From Hofstenia miamia (Eukaryota; Xenacoelomorpha; Acoela), in NCBI GenBank assembly GCA_004352715.1, contig SCFE01000048.1:1540686-1604685 (forward strand): DNA of 64,000 nt, written 5' to 3'. The position numbers and the translations under genes were made by a program. The notes under the pieces are model-generated. The model made no database searches and was not told where the DNA came from. It saw only the letters and a program-made list of their open reading frames with translations. Position 1 is the first letter of the stretch; each line of letters begins with the position of its first letter. Positions 49,456 through 60,289 of the stretch are shown here, piece by piece.

Positions 49456-50349
49456 TAATAGATTACGAAATGAAAATATTTGCCTTAATCACATTTGATT
49501 CATAATGCAGAACTTAGCTTTTGAATAATATCATATTTGTCAAAGGTAATTACACTACTTTTGACAATTTTAAATTTAAACTGAAAAAATACACCCGATA
49601 GGGTAAATTGCTATTTTCCCATCACGTTTTCTTTTGATGGCAATATGATAACGTCTTCTTGTTGGAGTGTAGACATTATGCCTGACTAATGTATTCGCTA
49701 AATAAATCCTACAATTGTAATTTGTGAATTCCGATTTACTGGTAACGTTGTCACACGATCTTCTATGAAGACAAGCCGAACATTAGATCTATCAAATGAA
49801 AAAATAACATCATTTCATCTGTTACAATTTACCTCAATTATTTGCATTTTTCTAATGTTGCTTTACTCAAATCTCAAGCAGTGGAGTATGATTAAGCAAA
49901 GAGTAAAGGGTCATTTATAGTGCAAATGGTTTTTCTTTTTTGCAAGGAAATGGTTTTTCTTTTTATAGGAAATTTCAAGCGAAAATGTAAAAAGGTGTTA
50001 ATACATCAAAATTACGAATTATATGGAAAAAATTATTAGTTTTTGCTTCTTGTAAAAGTATACATCAAATGGGGATTAATTTACTCTCTAGGAATATGAA
50101 ACGGCATGTATTTAAGAGGTAACTACCTCCGTCTGAGTAGCAATGCAAAAAATGTTTGCTTCGGCTTATGATTCCAAATAGGAATTTCCAGCTTTTCTAA
50201 TAGAAAAATAAACTTCGAACTTTATATTCATATGCTTCACACCTGTATTCACTACCACAGATAGATGATAGTCGAGCTTTACAAGCAGCGACCTTCACAC
50301 AAGACGATGCACTACAGCATATTTATGTATTGTTATGACGTAACTTAAC

Positions 50350-50575
50350 CTTATCGAAAAATTTTGTTTGGGAAGGGTAGTAGTGAGGGTTTGAGAGACA
50401 AACTTTGTTACCCCAAAAGAAATCAGATTAAAATTTTTGCTTTAGGATGATTGCTAGTTTGTTATAGAAATGCCATGCTTGAAGAACCCTAATGCTATAA
50501 TTTCATGAAAATTTTATTAATATTCATTTAGTTTGTACCGAAAAAACATCTATTTTGTGAAGTTCTTTTTAGTTC
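50350..50575 (-). repeat. Interspersed repeat related to the 18530-20042 element (inverted copy)
   Basis: The reverse complement contains CTAAATGAATATTAATAAAA, GCATTAGGG, CTATAACAAACTAGCAATC and GGGGTAACAAAG. These match the interior of the hAT-like element at about 19370-19720 and the copy at 52868-53205. Its orientation is opposite to the latter, so the copia element lies between two inverted arms. Confidence 0.6.
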
Positions 50576-50614
50576 TTGCATGTTATAATTTTTTTGTATA
50601 TTTTAGTTGCTATA

Positions 50615-50731
50615 TGTGATAAAATCACTGAAGTACCAGTAACTTAGTAAATATAATGTAATACCAGTAAATGTTTATTTGAATTTATTGTTAAGTCAGT
50701 TTTAAATAAAATTGCTAGAACATAGTTCGTT
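50615..50731 (+). repeat. 5' LTR of copia element
   Basis: Begins TGTGATAAAATCACTGAAGT and runs to about TTCGTT. It aligns with 52604-52717 at about 93 per cent by eye count. The boundary is uncertain by a few bases. Confidence 0.8.
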
Positions 50732-52600
50732 GTGCATTTACTCAAGCGGAAAATTTGGACCGAATTCGTAAAGCCCTATGCAGTAATACTCGTATTAATG
50801 AGCAGTCATTATGTCTTGGTGATAGAGTTGTTTTTAGAATTGCACCAAAATTGTTGGTGCTGGAGAGGTCCGACTATAGTATCAGGCTTGCATCATGCCG
50901 AAATATTGTTAAAATTTGGCAGTAAATTTATAAAATGCCATGTAACTAATGTTAGATTGTGGCATTCTAATGAATTTGAGTCTAAAGATTGAGATAATTC
51001 CGGTAAAGTGATTGATCAGACTAATAATGATAATCATGACAGCGAAAATGCAGCAGAAACCAGCGAATCGGTTTAAAGCAATGATGACGATGTATCCAGC
51101 ATTGAAGATCAAGAAAGTAATCATCCCGTTTCAATGGCACCTAACACCACTATTTCTGAAGTTAAACGATATCCACAACGTGTTCGCAATATGCCCCAAC
51201 GTTATGGTGAGCAATATACTTCGAATGGGAAGAGTATCTATGCTAATGCTATGTTGGTTGAATTGGAAAATTGGACTCAACGACGTGTATTGATGTAAGA
51301 ATAGGTAAATCGTTAGAGAAAAATGCTTAATGTAGTATCTAATCGTTGGGTGTTGACAATGAAGGACATTAATGGAGAAAAACACCCAAATGCTAGGCTT
51401 GTAGCCAAGGGTTTTCAAGACACAGATATGCCAGAATCTTACGATTCAACTTGTCTCCGATTAAGTTACCTAATCGCTCTATCAAATATGAAGCTTAAAG
51501 CATTGGCGATGTTAAAACAGCGTTTTTGCAAGGTGACCCGTTAACAAGAGATGTCTGTTTTAACACCAAGTGAGGCCAGGTGTGATGAAAAAATTCTATG
51601 GAAGCTCAAAATTGGTTTCTATGGACTGAATGACGCATCAAAATTGTGGTATGAGCAAATAAGTAAAGAACTTATATTGTTGGGGGGGGGGGTAAAGTTT
51701 TATTTGCAGGCAAAGCTCTATTTACATATCATGTTAATTCATCTTTAGTTGGCATAATTGTTATACATGTAGACGATTTTTACATTGCTGGTGATCAACT
51801 ATGGTTAGACACATTGACAAACCAAATTGTTGAAATTGACAACAAATTGGCTAGTTTTTTGGGTTTTCAAATACGAAAAATTGATAATTGCTATCATTTA
51901 TCTCAAATTAATTATGTCAATGCTCTTGATATTGTTGATACTCATGAAAAATTTCGTTCTGTTATTGGAAAACTTATATGGTTATCCTCTACAAGTAGGC
52001 CTGATTTAGCCTTTGAAGTTTTCTCTCAAATCAAAATGATAGAAATTTTGGAATATTTGCAAAAATATCAAAACTTGTTCGGTACGGAAAATAATTATTT
52101 TCGACTTTCTAATGGCGCAAGTGGTTCAACGTTTCCTTCTTTGTGTATGTATTCAGATGCGTCCTTCGGCAATCCTATTTGGGGAGGTTCTATCATTTTT
52201 TTGGCAGCGATTTAATTGCATGGTCTTCTAGGAAGTTAAGACGCATATCACGAAGTGCATTAGCAGCCGAAACAATTACACTAGTGGATAATATTGACAT
52301 ACTATATCATATTCGTCATATGCTACAATCTGTAATTGGGTGTTCTCAACTATTCCTGCAAGCTGATATTTACACTGATAGTAAGTCTCTAGTTAATGGT
52401 GTTCATTCTGGATCCACCCCACTTGAAACACGACTAGCAATTGATTGTACTTATATAAAAGAGAAGGTATTAAACGAGACGTTTACAAACTTCATCATAT
52501 CCCTGGTGACAAGATGATTTCAGACAGTGTAACTAAATCTAAAGGCAATTCTACTTTACTTCAACATTTATGGAAAAGCCATTTTTTAATAGAAAACTAG
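50732..52600 (+). pseudogene. Copia pol remnant: integrase C-terminus, RT, RNase H
   Basis: In order: an integrase C-terminal stretch (WRGPTIVSG..., KFGSKFIKCHVTNVRLW, 50860-50965); a low-complexity linker with KRYPQRVRNMPQRY (about 51163-51205); RT entry RWVLTMKD and ARLVAKGFQD (51340-51420); KTAFLQGD near 51520 in another frame; LKIGFYGLNDASKLWY (51605-51650); the catalytic box HVDDF (51766-51780); GKLIWLSSTSRPDLAF (about 51968-52015); RNase H YSDASFGN near 52149, AWSSRKLRRISRSALAAET (about 52217-52272) and TDSKSL near 52378. Frame changes and stops occur at least near 50990, 51290, 51510, 51545, 51690, 52200 and 52515. It cannot make a working polyprotein. Confidence 0.8.
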
Positions 52601-52603
52601 GAA
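52591..52603 (+). other. Probable polypurine tract of copia element
   Basis: AGAAAACTAGGAA, purine-rich and directly upstream of the 3' LTR, where plus-strand DNA priming normally starts. Confidence 0.5.
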
Positions 52604-52717
52604 TGTGATAATCAATGAAGTACCAGTAACTTAGTAAATACAATGTAATACCAGTAAAGGTTTATTTGAATTTATTGCTAATTCATTTTTAAATAAAATT
52701 GCTAGAATATAGTTTGT
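52604..52717 (+). repeat. 3' LTR of copia element
   Basis: Begins TGTGATAATCAATGAAGTAC. It shares TACCAGTAACTTAGTAAATA and AAATAAAATTGCTAGAA with the 5' LTR. Confidence 0.8.
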
Positions 52718-52867
52718 TTTCTGTTATGTTGGGAAAATATTGAAGACATTACAATGTGAAGAAGTCAATCGGCGAAAAGAGCTATATCAAGCTTAAGACT
52801 CCAGCAATTTGAATTTAATATATTTCAAAAAATCATGGCATACCAAACCTAAAACGAGTGAGAATTT

Positions 52868-53205
52868 CTCAATTTAGATGTTTTTTGGGTACAAGCTAAA
52901 TGAATATTAATAAATTTTTCATGAAGTCATAGCACTAGGGTTTTCATGCATGGCATTACTATAACAAACTAACAATCATCCTAAAGCAAAAGTTTTAAGC
53001 TGTTTTTCTGGATACAAAGTTACCCCAAACTTAGACTGTTGATGTTTTGCTGAATCTAAGTAAGCAAAGTTGGTCCCATATTGTGCAGACAAAAAGTACT
53101 TAAAAAATGTGGAAAAGTCACAAGATATCATGTTATTCCAATTTGATGTGAGCTGAAAATTCTTTTCTGGTAGTTCTTGAGGTAACAAAATTACATCACA
53201 CTTCG
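52868..53205 (+). repeat. Interspersed repeat related to the 18530-20042 element
   Basis: Aligns by eye with 19370-19720: TAGATGTTTTTTGGGTACAA, AACAAACTAACAATCATCC, CCATATTGTGCAGACAAAAA and GAGGTAACA each have a counterpart there. No coding frame survives. Confidence 0.6.
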
Positions 53206-53389
53206 TTTAACTGTTAAATATTTGAGTTTCTTATGATATTACCGCCCTATTAATGTCCAAATCCAAAAATCACAATTTCCTTCTCTGAGAAGACCTCTAC
53301 CGTCACAAAATCCCGCCACGTCAATGCATACAACACAAAATTTGAATAGTCTACAGTCTGGGTAAAATTTCAATTAGAAAGCTTTTGTC

Positions 53390-54000
53390 TTCATTTCAAC
53401 TGCGAGATTACATGTTCCCTTAAGATTTTCATATATGAGTTTACGGTGACGTCAAAGAAATACGACTCTAACACAAAATCGGATGTGCAATCAACCCATA
53501 CTCTGCATGCAGTTGCTTCTCTGTTGTTGCATGAGGATTATTTTTTAACCATGTCATGCACTGATGTGCATAGACTAACCCATCAATTGAGAACTTAATT
53601 TCATCTCAAAACAGAACAGATTGGGAAAAGGTTTAATCTTCTTCCATTTATTAGGAACATAGTATTGGCAAAAGTCAATCGAGACTCACATCCTTTCTTT
53701 TAACTGCTGTGTTGTTTGAAGACGATGTGGTCAACCATTAAGATATTCGCACATGATTTTCCTCACTTTCGAGATTATCATTGTTGTTGCTTGGGAAACG
53801 TTGGAATAAGATGCAGTTCCCAAGTGATGTTCTGATTGAAGCTAGTTGCCAAAATATCAATGTCCTCGTTTGAAACCAATGGATGCTCGGATTGTGGCCT
53901 GTCTTCGACTTACCCGAATTCTTCAAATCGTTGAATTAGGTTCTGCACTTCTGAGAAAACCTCAAAAGCGACATTAAATAGGATTTGATGAAAATGCTAC
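53390..54000 (-). pseudogene. Tc1/mariner-superfamily transposase remnant
   Basis: Read 54000 to 53390 on the minus strand: LIQRFEEFG and VEDRPQSEHPLVSNEDIDI (HTH and linker), then after stops PHRLQTTQQLKE-like bases, a catalytic-like F*DEIKFSIDG (a TGA in place of the usual Ser of FSDE), NPHATTEKQLHAEYG, and in another frame VWVDCTSDF and ESYFFDVTVNSYMKIL. This is the order seen in a widespread animal transposase group with NPH-T-E and GPYFF-type blocks. Many stops and frameshifts. Oriented opposite to the mariner remnant just downstream; the two are separate insertions. Confidence 0.65.
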
Positions 54001-54063
54001 TTTGTGGTGAAGTACATACATATATATTCTATAAAGTTACCAACTGGCCACTTTCCACCTTAG

Positions 54064-54640
54064 CGGGTCAAGATCAAATTTTGTGTTAAACTGAAGAAGA
54101 CCAAACAAGAGGCTTATGAAATGTTAAAGGAGGCTGATGGGGATCAAAGGATGAGTCAAGCAAGTTTCTATCGATGGTTCAACAGATTTTCCGACGGAAA
54201 TGAAAACGTTGAAGATGAACCAAGATCTGGAGCCTCGAAGAGTGATTGCACACGGAAAAACATTGAGGAAGTCGAAAGACTAGTAATGCAAGACCATCGA
54301 ATATCTGTGTGGCTGATATCTGAGGCTGTAGTAGTTAGTAATAGCACTGCAGACAAAATTTTGATCGAAGATCTGAAGCTACACAAAGTCTGTGCCAAGT
54401 TCATTCTAAAAATTTTCTCAATATCAATAAGGAATACTATCTTAGAGTTCTCAAAACGTTTAAGGGGAAGATCAGGAAGCAGAGACCTCAACATTGGAAG
54501 AATGGTCAATGGTGGTTCCATCAAGACCATGCTCCATACCACCGATCGACGCTCGTGACAACCTGGATGCTGCCTGTTTTTTGTGGCCTCTTATTTTCAA
54601 TAGACCTGCTCGAAAAGGCTATATATGGTAAGACTACAAT
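54064..54640 (+). pseudogene. Mariner-type transposase remnant (SETMAR-like HTH)
   Basis: Open from 54064 without ATG: VKIKFCVKLKKTKQEAYEML, then MSQASFYRWFNRFSDG and EDEPRSGASKS, the paired HTH and linker of mariner transposases. The middle, with the first two catalytic Asp residues, is deleted. In a shifted frame near 54500, QWWFHQDHAPYHRSTLVTTW gives the third catalytic region (HQD-AP-H). The protein would be about half the normal 345 residues. Terminal repeats were not identified. Confidence 0.7.
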
Positions 54641-54944
54641 AATTTGTTGGCCATTATACACAAACCATATTGCTAAGTGCTTACAAAGATAGCCTTTATT
54701 ACAATATTTGCATATTTTAATGAAATTATTGACTTATAAGTTTAATGGAGAATAGGTAGGATAAACATGATTTCACTAAGCAAAAGTGACAAAATTCAAA
54801 ATTTCAAAATACTTTGGTGCGGGACGTTTTTTTGAATTTCATTGGAATAGTTTCTATTTTCATGAATTAAACTAAAAAGTTCATTGATCTCTGGTACAGG
54901 CTAAGTGAATTTCTTAAAAAAAATTTAGTGATAACCCTAATATA

Positions 54945-54987
<43 letters not shown>

Positions 54988-56039
54988 ATAACCTCTATAA
55001 CCCTTTGGAAGTGATATTACAATATTAAATTACTTGCCTTAATCAAAGTCATTAGTGTTTGCTTGCACTATTCGCATTCACTGCATCATTTTGATATCAG
55101 GTATAATTGGACGTTAAAAAATGTGTTATTAAGGAGCTAGGTAATGGAACACATATTTGAACATGACCTTGTCATGTGGCAGATTATGGTTTTTCAAAAT
55201 GCGTGACCGTTCCCAACTCAGTTCTGGGGTCATGCCCTTGCTCCCTACATGATACCCCATTTTAAACAAGTAGTTCTTTGAAAAAAACACATTAAGTTCA
55301 TGATTTGAAGGTCATCGACATTTACTACAACCTAGATGTTAGCGGGTTAGGTACAAAATCTCAATCATTATTTTACACTTTTTGAAATATTATGTTCAAA
55401 TTGCTAATATTTTTGGAGAGGTTTAAAATTAGGCTGAATTTCAAAAAAGTAGAATGTGGTATTTTGCCAATTTTTCAAAATTTACTGGGGTTAGACATCT
55501 TTTTCATCTAAGTTTGATATTTGAATTTTGAGATAAATATATTCCCACATGATGATGCAAAAACTTTATCCAGAAAATTTTACTAAAGGTCGGATTTGGT
55601 CAGAAAATGTTTCCACTTATTGTTGATATGACATTTTTTGTTTAAATTCATAAAGTAGTTTAGTTGGATATATTCTGCAAATGAAACTTTTTTGCAATGA
55701 AATATTGTTAATTTTACTATTCGATCTGAATACAGCAAGATTAAATTATATAAAATCATGCACTGTTAACCATTTGACGTAAGAACTCCATTTAAATCGG
55801 AAATTACTTATATAATGTGATGAGAATGTTTTATGAATAATTATTAAAATGTATAAAACATTTTCAACTTCCCGTAAATGCAAAATATAGATTTAGATCA
55901 AACTAAAACTAAATGAAAATTGATTGCGTTTGAGAAAATATGGTTTCAATGTGAACTAAATAAAGAAAGAATAATTAATGTTTAGAATTTAAAAATTCAT
56001 CATAATACGTTTTCGTATTTCATTATTATTATTAAAACT
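54641..56039. other. AT-rich stretch, no gene recognised
   Basis: One interrupted (TA)n at 54939-54983. The rest shows nothing supported. Confidence 0.55.
54939..54983. repeat. (TA)n microsatellite
   Basis: TA tract with a central TATATTATATA phase change. Confidence 0.95.
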
Positions 56040-57590
56040 ATAATAAAAGTCAAAGCAAATTTATTGCAGTAAAGTACAAATAAAATTCTACAAACTATAA
56101 TCTATTTACAAAATAGTAGTTAATAAAATATATATATAGTATAAACATGTGTGTGAGTGCGTATGCGTGGCTTTCTAGCTCTATACAAAATTTTTCGAAT
56201 GAGTGCAGTGTGTTATTTTTGCTGAATTTTTTCTTGCCATTTATTTCGATTTTAATTTCATGAGCGAGGTTTTTCCATATTTTAGCTGCTGTGTGGTGAA
56301 ACCTATTAGAGTTCTTATCTAAGCATACAAAATTTTGAAAACGTATATTCAAGTTAGCATATTGTTTTAGAAATGAAATTGAGGGTTGACCAAATTTGAA
56401 TTAAAATTATATTGATAACATATGCATTTGAATTTGGAAATAAAGAGATATTTAATAATTAGAGGTTGAATTGATTTTATTTGTTGAGATATTTACGAGA
56501 TTGCATCTGGAGTGCCATAACTATTACGAAACCCAAATATTTTTTCGAATATTTTCAGCTATCAAACATGTATTCATTTGATAATTTAGTAATGTTTCAA
56601 ATATTTTATTAAAATGATGGCAAACACGAATGGGCCTTTAACCATGTGGATTTAGAGTGTCGCCGTTTTTATATATAGGGCTTATGTCAGATTTCCTAAA
56701 AATGTCAGGGAATTTTTTATCAATGATATATTGGTGAAATGCAAATAGTAATTCTTCATTAAAGATAGTTCGTTGATGTTTGCTAGTCTAAAGGAAAAGT
56801 AGGTTTTTGATGGGAATTTTTCTTTTTTATTGTATTGGGAAAAATTGAAATTGCCAAGTTCATTAAATGTTGTATTTGGGTGGTCTACTATTTGTGTTTG
56901 AAATCTCTTTACTTTTTCCCAGAATTTTATGAATATACCGCCATTTTCGTTTGTATTATTTAATTTTCAAGAATTTTTTTGTTTTAGAGCCGTATTTTTA
57001 CAACTTAATTGTTTAATTATCTTCTTTGGTTTTTCGTAATTATTCCACTTAGTGGTCTTTGGTTCTGTTTTAGCGAGATAAAGTAGAATTATTTTAATAT
57101 TTACTAGTTCATGCATGTAACTGTCCGCATTTGATAAAGCAAATTTTTGCGGATTTGATTTTATTTTTCGGCATTTTATTGGTGACGCTTTATTAATTGC
57201 ATTGCAAATTTCTTTTGAAATATAATAAATCATGCATGATCCAGGTTTTGAATGTGTATATGTACTTAAACGATATAGCTTTCAGAAGTCTTTCCATTAT
57301 TTTGGCTGAGTAATTTATATAATCCCTTGTAAAAATATTTTAAAATGATTAGTTTTAGTAGTTATATTACTTATATAGGTGCAGAGTGCATGGTCACTGA
57401 TTGATTCCAATATTTAGGATTTGAAACATAAGTCTGAATTATTTATGAAATATATAATAGTCGATTAAGTTGTTATTTTGCGTGGGACAATCACTATTTG
57501 CACAATGGAGATCGTAGGTGGCACAAAATTCTATTAACCATTTTTTTCAAGATTATTAAAATAATTTAAGTTAAAGCATGAACTTTTATA
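56040..57590 (-). pseudogene. APE-type LINE remnant (CR1/L2/Jockey-like), internally deleted
   Basis: Minus strand, in order: an endonuclease C-terminal stretch with ISDHAL (SDH motif, 57390-57401); a linker with FWEKVKRFQ-like bases near 56910; FNEELLFAFHQYI; PDIFRKSDISPIYKNGD and RPIRV after a stop (about 56633), the classic entry of LINE reverse transcriptases; FNKIFETLLNYQM. The catalytic RT core is missing: sequence jumps near 56350-56520 to the C-terminal block RFQNFVCLDKNSNRFHHTAA and KIWKNLAHEIK. The 3' end at 56040-56090 has ATT repeats and AAGTCAAAGCAAATTTATTG, also seen at 60293. An old, dead copy. Confidence 0.7.
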
Positions 57591-57593
57591 ACA

Positions 57594-57764
57594 CTAACTA
57601 GACTGGAACAAATTATCATATAGCCGCAACATTGGGCCGATTTCAGTCAATCATTTATTAATTCCGCTCTTCTATTTGTGAATTGAAGCGTGGAATTAAT
57701 AGAGGACTGTGTCAAATCAGATCAAATGTTGCTGCTATTTATTCATTTGTTCCAGTCCAGTTAG
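57594..57764. mobile_element. MITE with long terminal inverted repeats
   Basis: The left end CTAACTAGACTGGAACAAAT and the reverse complement of the right end CTAACTGGACTGGAACAAAT match at 19 of 20 bases, and the similarity continues more weakly (ATAGC-GCAACATT) for about 45 bp. The unit is 171 bp. It is mostly inverted repeat and non-coding. Superfamily not determined. Confidence 0.65.
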
Positions 57765-57972
57765 CAGTGGCGTACGCAAAGGGGGACATGGTGGAATGTC
57801 CCCCATCAGGTTTTCAAAAGTGATTTTGACTGGATAAATAAAAAAAAAATCAGTAAGAAAATGAAAAAATCTAAGATCATGAAGTGCATTGTTTAGGGTT
57901 TACTTCCTCAAATTTTCAAAATTTGATCATGACTAAGATGTCCCCCGTCAGAAAATCTTGCGTACGCCCCTG
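57765..57972. mobile_element. MITE with GGCGTACGC termini
   Basis: The left end CAGTGGCGTACGCAA and the reverse complement of the right end CAGGGGCGTACGCAA differ at one position. GGGGGACAT recurs inside both arms and forms a short hairpin with ATGTCCCCC (57781-57805). 208 bp, non-coding. CAG-ended termini suggest hAT, but the flanking 8-mers (CCAGTTAG, ACAATTGG) agree at only five positions. It starts exactly where the previous MITE ends. Confidence 0.6.
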
Positions 57973-58375
57973 ACAATTGGTAGCATAGAAGTTTATGCCT
58001 AACCCCTTGCTGTATGAATTTTTGTTCTTTGGTGAAAAATTTTTTTTGTTGATTGACTATCAACTTCAACCACTTAGAAATCATGTGAAAAATATCAGAT
58101 CAAATAGTGCAATAGTTTTTTGAAGTGTTGCAAATATGCAAAACTATGCAGTAATGGCGCCATAATAACAACTATTAAATTTCATTAGCGTTGCTATTAT
58201 TTTTATTTCCTATTCATTACATGATGTATTGATGCTAAACATTGTTTTAGTATTTTTTGTACATAGACCTCATGCCCTGCTATTGTTTAAAAATTTCACT
58301 GTATTATATAACACATATGCAACCTTATATAGAACAAAAATTTATGTTACAGTTGAGGAAATTAATTAGTTAATT
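57973..58375. other. AT-rich stretch, no feature recognised
   Basis: Flanks the piggyBac remnant; its inverted terminal repeat could lie here but I could not identify it. Confidence 0.5.
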
Positions 58376-58850
58376 GTGAAATTCTAGAAAGTTTTGTAGA
58401 CATTAACATATTTTGCACTTAGTGCAACATATCTCCGAAAAACTTGTAGGAGAAAATCGGCAGCGACCTCTTTTTTCTATGTAAATTGGAAAATGACTAA
58501 ATTTGTCATGATACACTACAAAAGAAGGTATATCAACTTATGAAGGTGTGTTAGGTCTTTTGTCTTTAGGATATTCCAGTGATGGCAGTCTTTTTCCTAT
58601 AAATTTCCCCATGCGCATTAAGGAAACTGCAATATTATGTTGCCAGTTCAAAAGTGGCATTGGCTTTTTTCTTGAGTCAAATTTTTTATCAAAGTTTCTC
58701 CTATATATCAACCAACTGTTAACAACTGATAGGTTTATTGCAAAAAAAATATATGCATATATCACTTTTGTGTCCTATGATGGATTCGGTACAACTTCAG
58801 CAGCATATCTGTCAAATCGATACCACTTATTTGCTGTTTGAATTGAGACT
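58376..58850 (-). pseudogene. piggyBac transposase remnant, C-terminal part
   Basis: The minus strand, in a single frame, reads SGIDLTDMLLKLYRIHHRTQ (58827 down), a TGA at 58762-58764 where the family has Trp, YMHIFFFAINLSVVNSWLIY, RRNFDKKF, a TAA at 58535-58537, then EKRGRCRFSPTSF, CCTKCKIC, a TAA at about 58403 and CLQNFLEFH. This is the GGVD-DM..LYR block with the last catalytic Asp, the following W-L-YRR helix, and the C-terminal cysteine-rich Zn-binding domain (CR-C...CSKC-V-LCL...FH) of piggyBac transposases. Three stops but no frameshift in about 155 codons. The N-terminal two thirds are missing or unrecognisable. Plus-strand ORFs here are shadows. Confidence 0.75.
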
Positions 58851-59189
58851 TCTAGCCTCCAAACAATTTTATGGTTATTGTTGTAATTTCTTTGTTTATT
58901 TTCTGTTTGCGATTCTTCTAGAATTGGTTCGGGGTTAAACTTAATATCTTCTTAGAAAAGTAATCTGATGAAATAAAAATATGCATTGGAATCATTGAGA
59001 ACAATATCTGCTGAATTTAAAAAAACCTGAAAAATTGGTTGACAATAATCTTACTAAATTTAAGTGTATGTAGCAGTGTTTAGTGCATGTGTGTTGTGAG
59101 CTTAAAGGGTGATTGTATATAGTATATAGCTACAAAGATATGTTAATAGATGAAAAATATAAAGTACCAATTTCATGATGATGGATATG

Positions 59190-60134
59190 CAAGAGGAGGG
59201 ATAAGGACCCGATGACTTGGGGGTGGTTACAGCTTTGGAGTCTGAAACATTTACTATACAATGGAATGGATTGAAGATTTTGTGGCGTCTGAAATAAGAT
59301 TGGAGATCACGGATGATGTGAGTTCTACCTTGACCAGAAGTATGTATTCCATCCCAGGCAAGAATTCTATCATTGATGTGTCAAAGAGTAAATAAAAAAC
59401 TTTGAGAAAAAGGAATGACAGAGAAATTGTTCACAGATAGAGAGTGGATGACTCAGTTGAAATCTTAAATAATCAAGCTTTTTGAAGAATGGAGTGATTT
59501 CAAGAACGTAGGTGAAGCAAGGTGTGAGTTGATGCCGAATTTCAGTGATTAGTCTGCTTAGCTTTTATTTGAAAGAATGGGTGTCATTGGTTTTGAGAGC
59601 ATCTATAAGACTAGCATTGATTATTCTCCAGTTGATATGTTTTTTCCAATAGGAAGAGATTATTCAGTGAGTTTCTTTGCGTTGTGACCAGAATAGGAGT
59701 AGCCTGATTTGGAAGACAATTATGGGAGCAAGAATACTTCAGAATAATACTACAGACTACAAGTGTAGTAGTGTTGGGTTTGATAGACTTGACGTAGTTA
59801 GATTTCGCTTTAGGTTTTGGCTGGAGGAGGGAGTTATTGGAGAAGTAGAAGTAGAAGTTCAAAGATTTGTTGGAGAAGACTGCATATAAGCCTCAGAAAG
59901 TGTTGGAGTTTCTTATTCAGTGGAGGCTGCGGTTTTAAAAAGATGCAGAAGAGCCTCAATACCATGATCTTTGTTCAGATTACTTAACATTTTATGCAGC
60001 GGCATTTTCGTTTTACCTTTAGCAAAAGAAGCAGCTACATCAAAGTCACGAATTCCGCCAAAAAATATAGAGTTGCAGGGAGCCCAACATAAACTACCAT
60101 TCTCTAAAACAGCTGAAATAAGATTCAAAAGCAA
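59190..60134 (-). pseudogene. Broken ORF with an SGNH-hydrolase-like C-terminal motif
   Basis: Reading down from 60134, the minus strand is open for about 73 codons (IFFGGIRDFDVAASFAKGKT...). It then passes a Ser/Thr/Pro-rich stretch with frame changes, then LITEIRHQLTPCFTYVLEIT and PFFKKLDYLRFQL (about 59460-59560), then HINDRILAWDGIHTSGQGR (about 59310-59375). D-G-I-H-x-S-x-x-G resembles the C-terminal Asp-His block of SGNH/GDSL esterase-like domains, which occur in ORF1 of some LINEs and in other transposon proteins. The N-terminal GDSL-type block was not found. It could belong to a retroelement or a domesticated gene; low certainty. Confidence 0.35.
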
Positions 60135-60289
60135 TTTATTGCTACAAGAAACTAGTACAAAACTATAAACTACAATAAACTACAATAAAGTATTTACAAA
60201 CATAATAAAATATATATAATATTAAAATGTGTGTGTGTGTATTTGCATTTTATACAAAATTTCGCTAAGTAGACATTGTCTATTAAAGA

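Larger units (their letters stand above)
45212..50349. other. AT-rich stretch with telomere-like block and (TA)n tracts, no gene recognised
   Basis: ATTAATCGA-type words cluster at 45223-45300 and 46217-46282, and a GTCCAGCCCT end-like word sits at about 46291. A weak case exists for an old hAT element between them. Long (TA)n tracts lie at 47040-47133, 47476-47511, 48479-48503 and 49420-49454. No coding feature supported. Confidence 0.5.
50615..52717 (+). mobile_element. Internally deleted Ty1/copia-type LTR retrotransposon
   Basis: Two direct LTRs of about 115 bp enclose 1.87 kb. The interior begins in the integrase C-terminus, so gag, protease and the integrase catalytic core are missing; RT and RNase H follow in copia order (integrase before RT). 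Full copia elements are usually 4-6 kb. The LTRs differ at about eight positions plus a 2-bp indel, so insertion is not recent. No primer-binding site is visible just inside the left LTR, consistent with a deletion there. A clear target duplication was not found. Confidence 0.85.

Noticed and set aside
58548-58938. Plus-strand ORFs of 97 and 66 codons
   Set aside because: Antisense to the piggyBac C-terminal domain.
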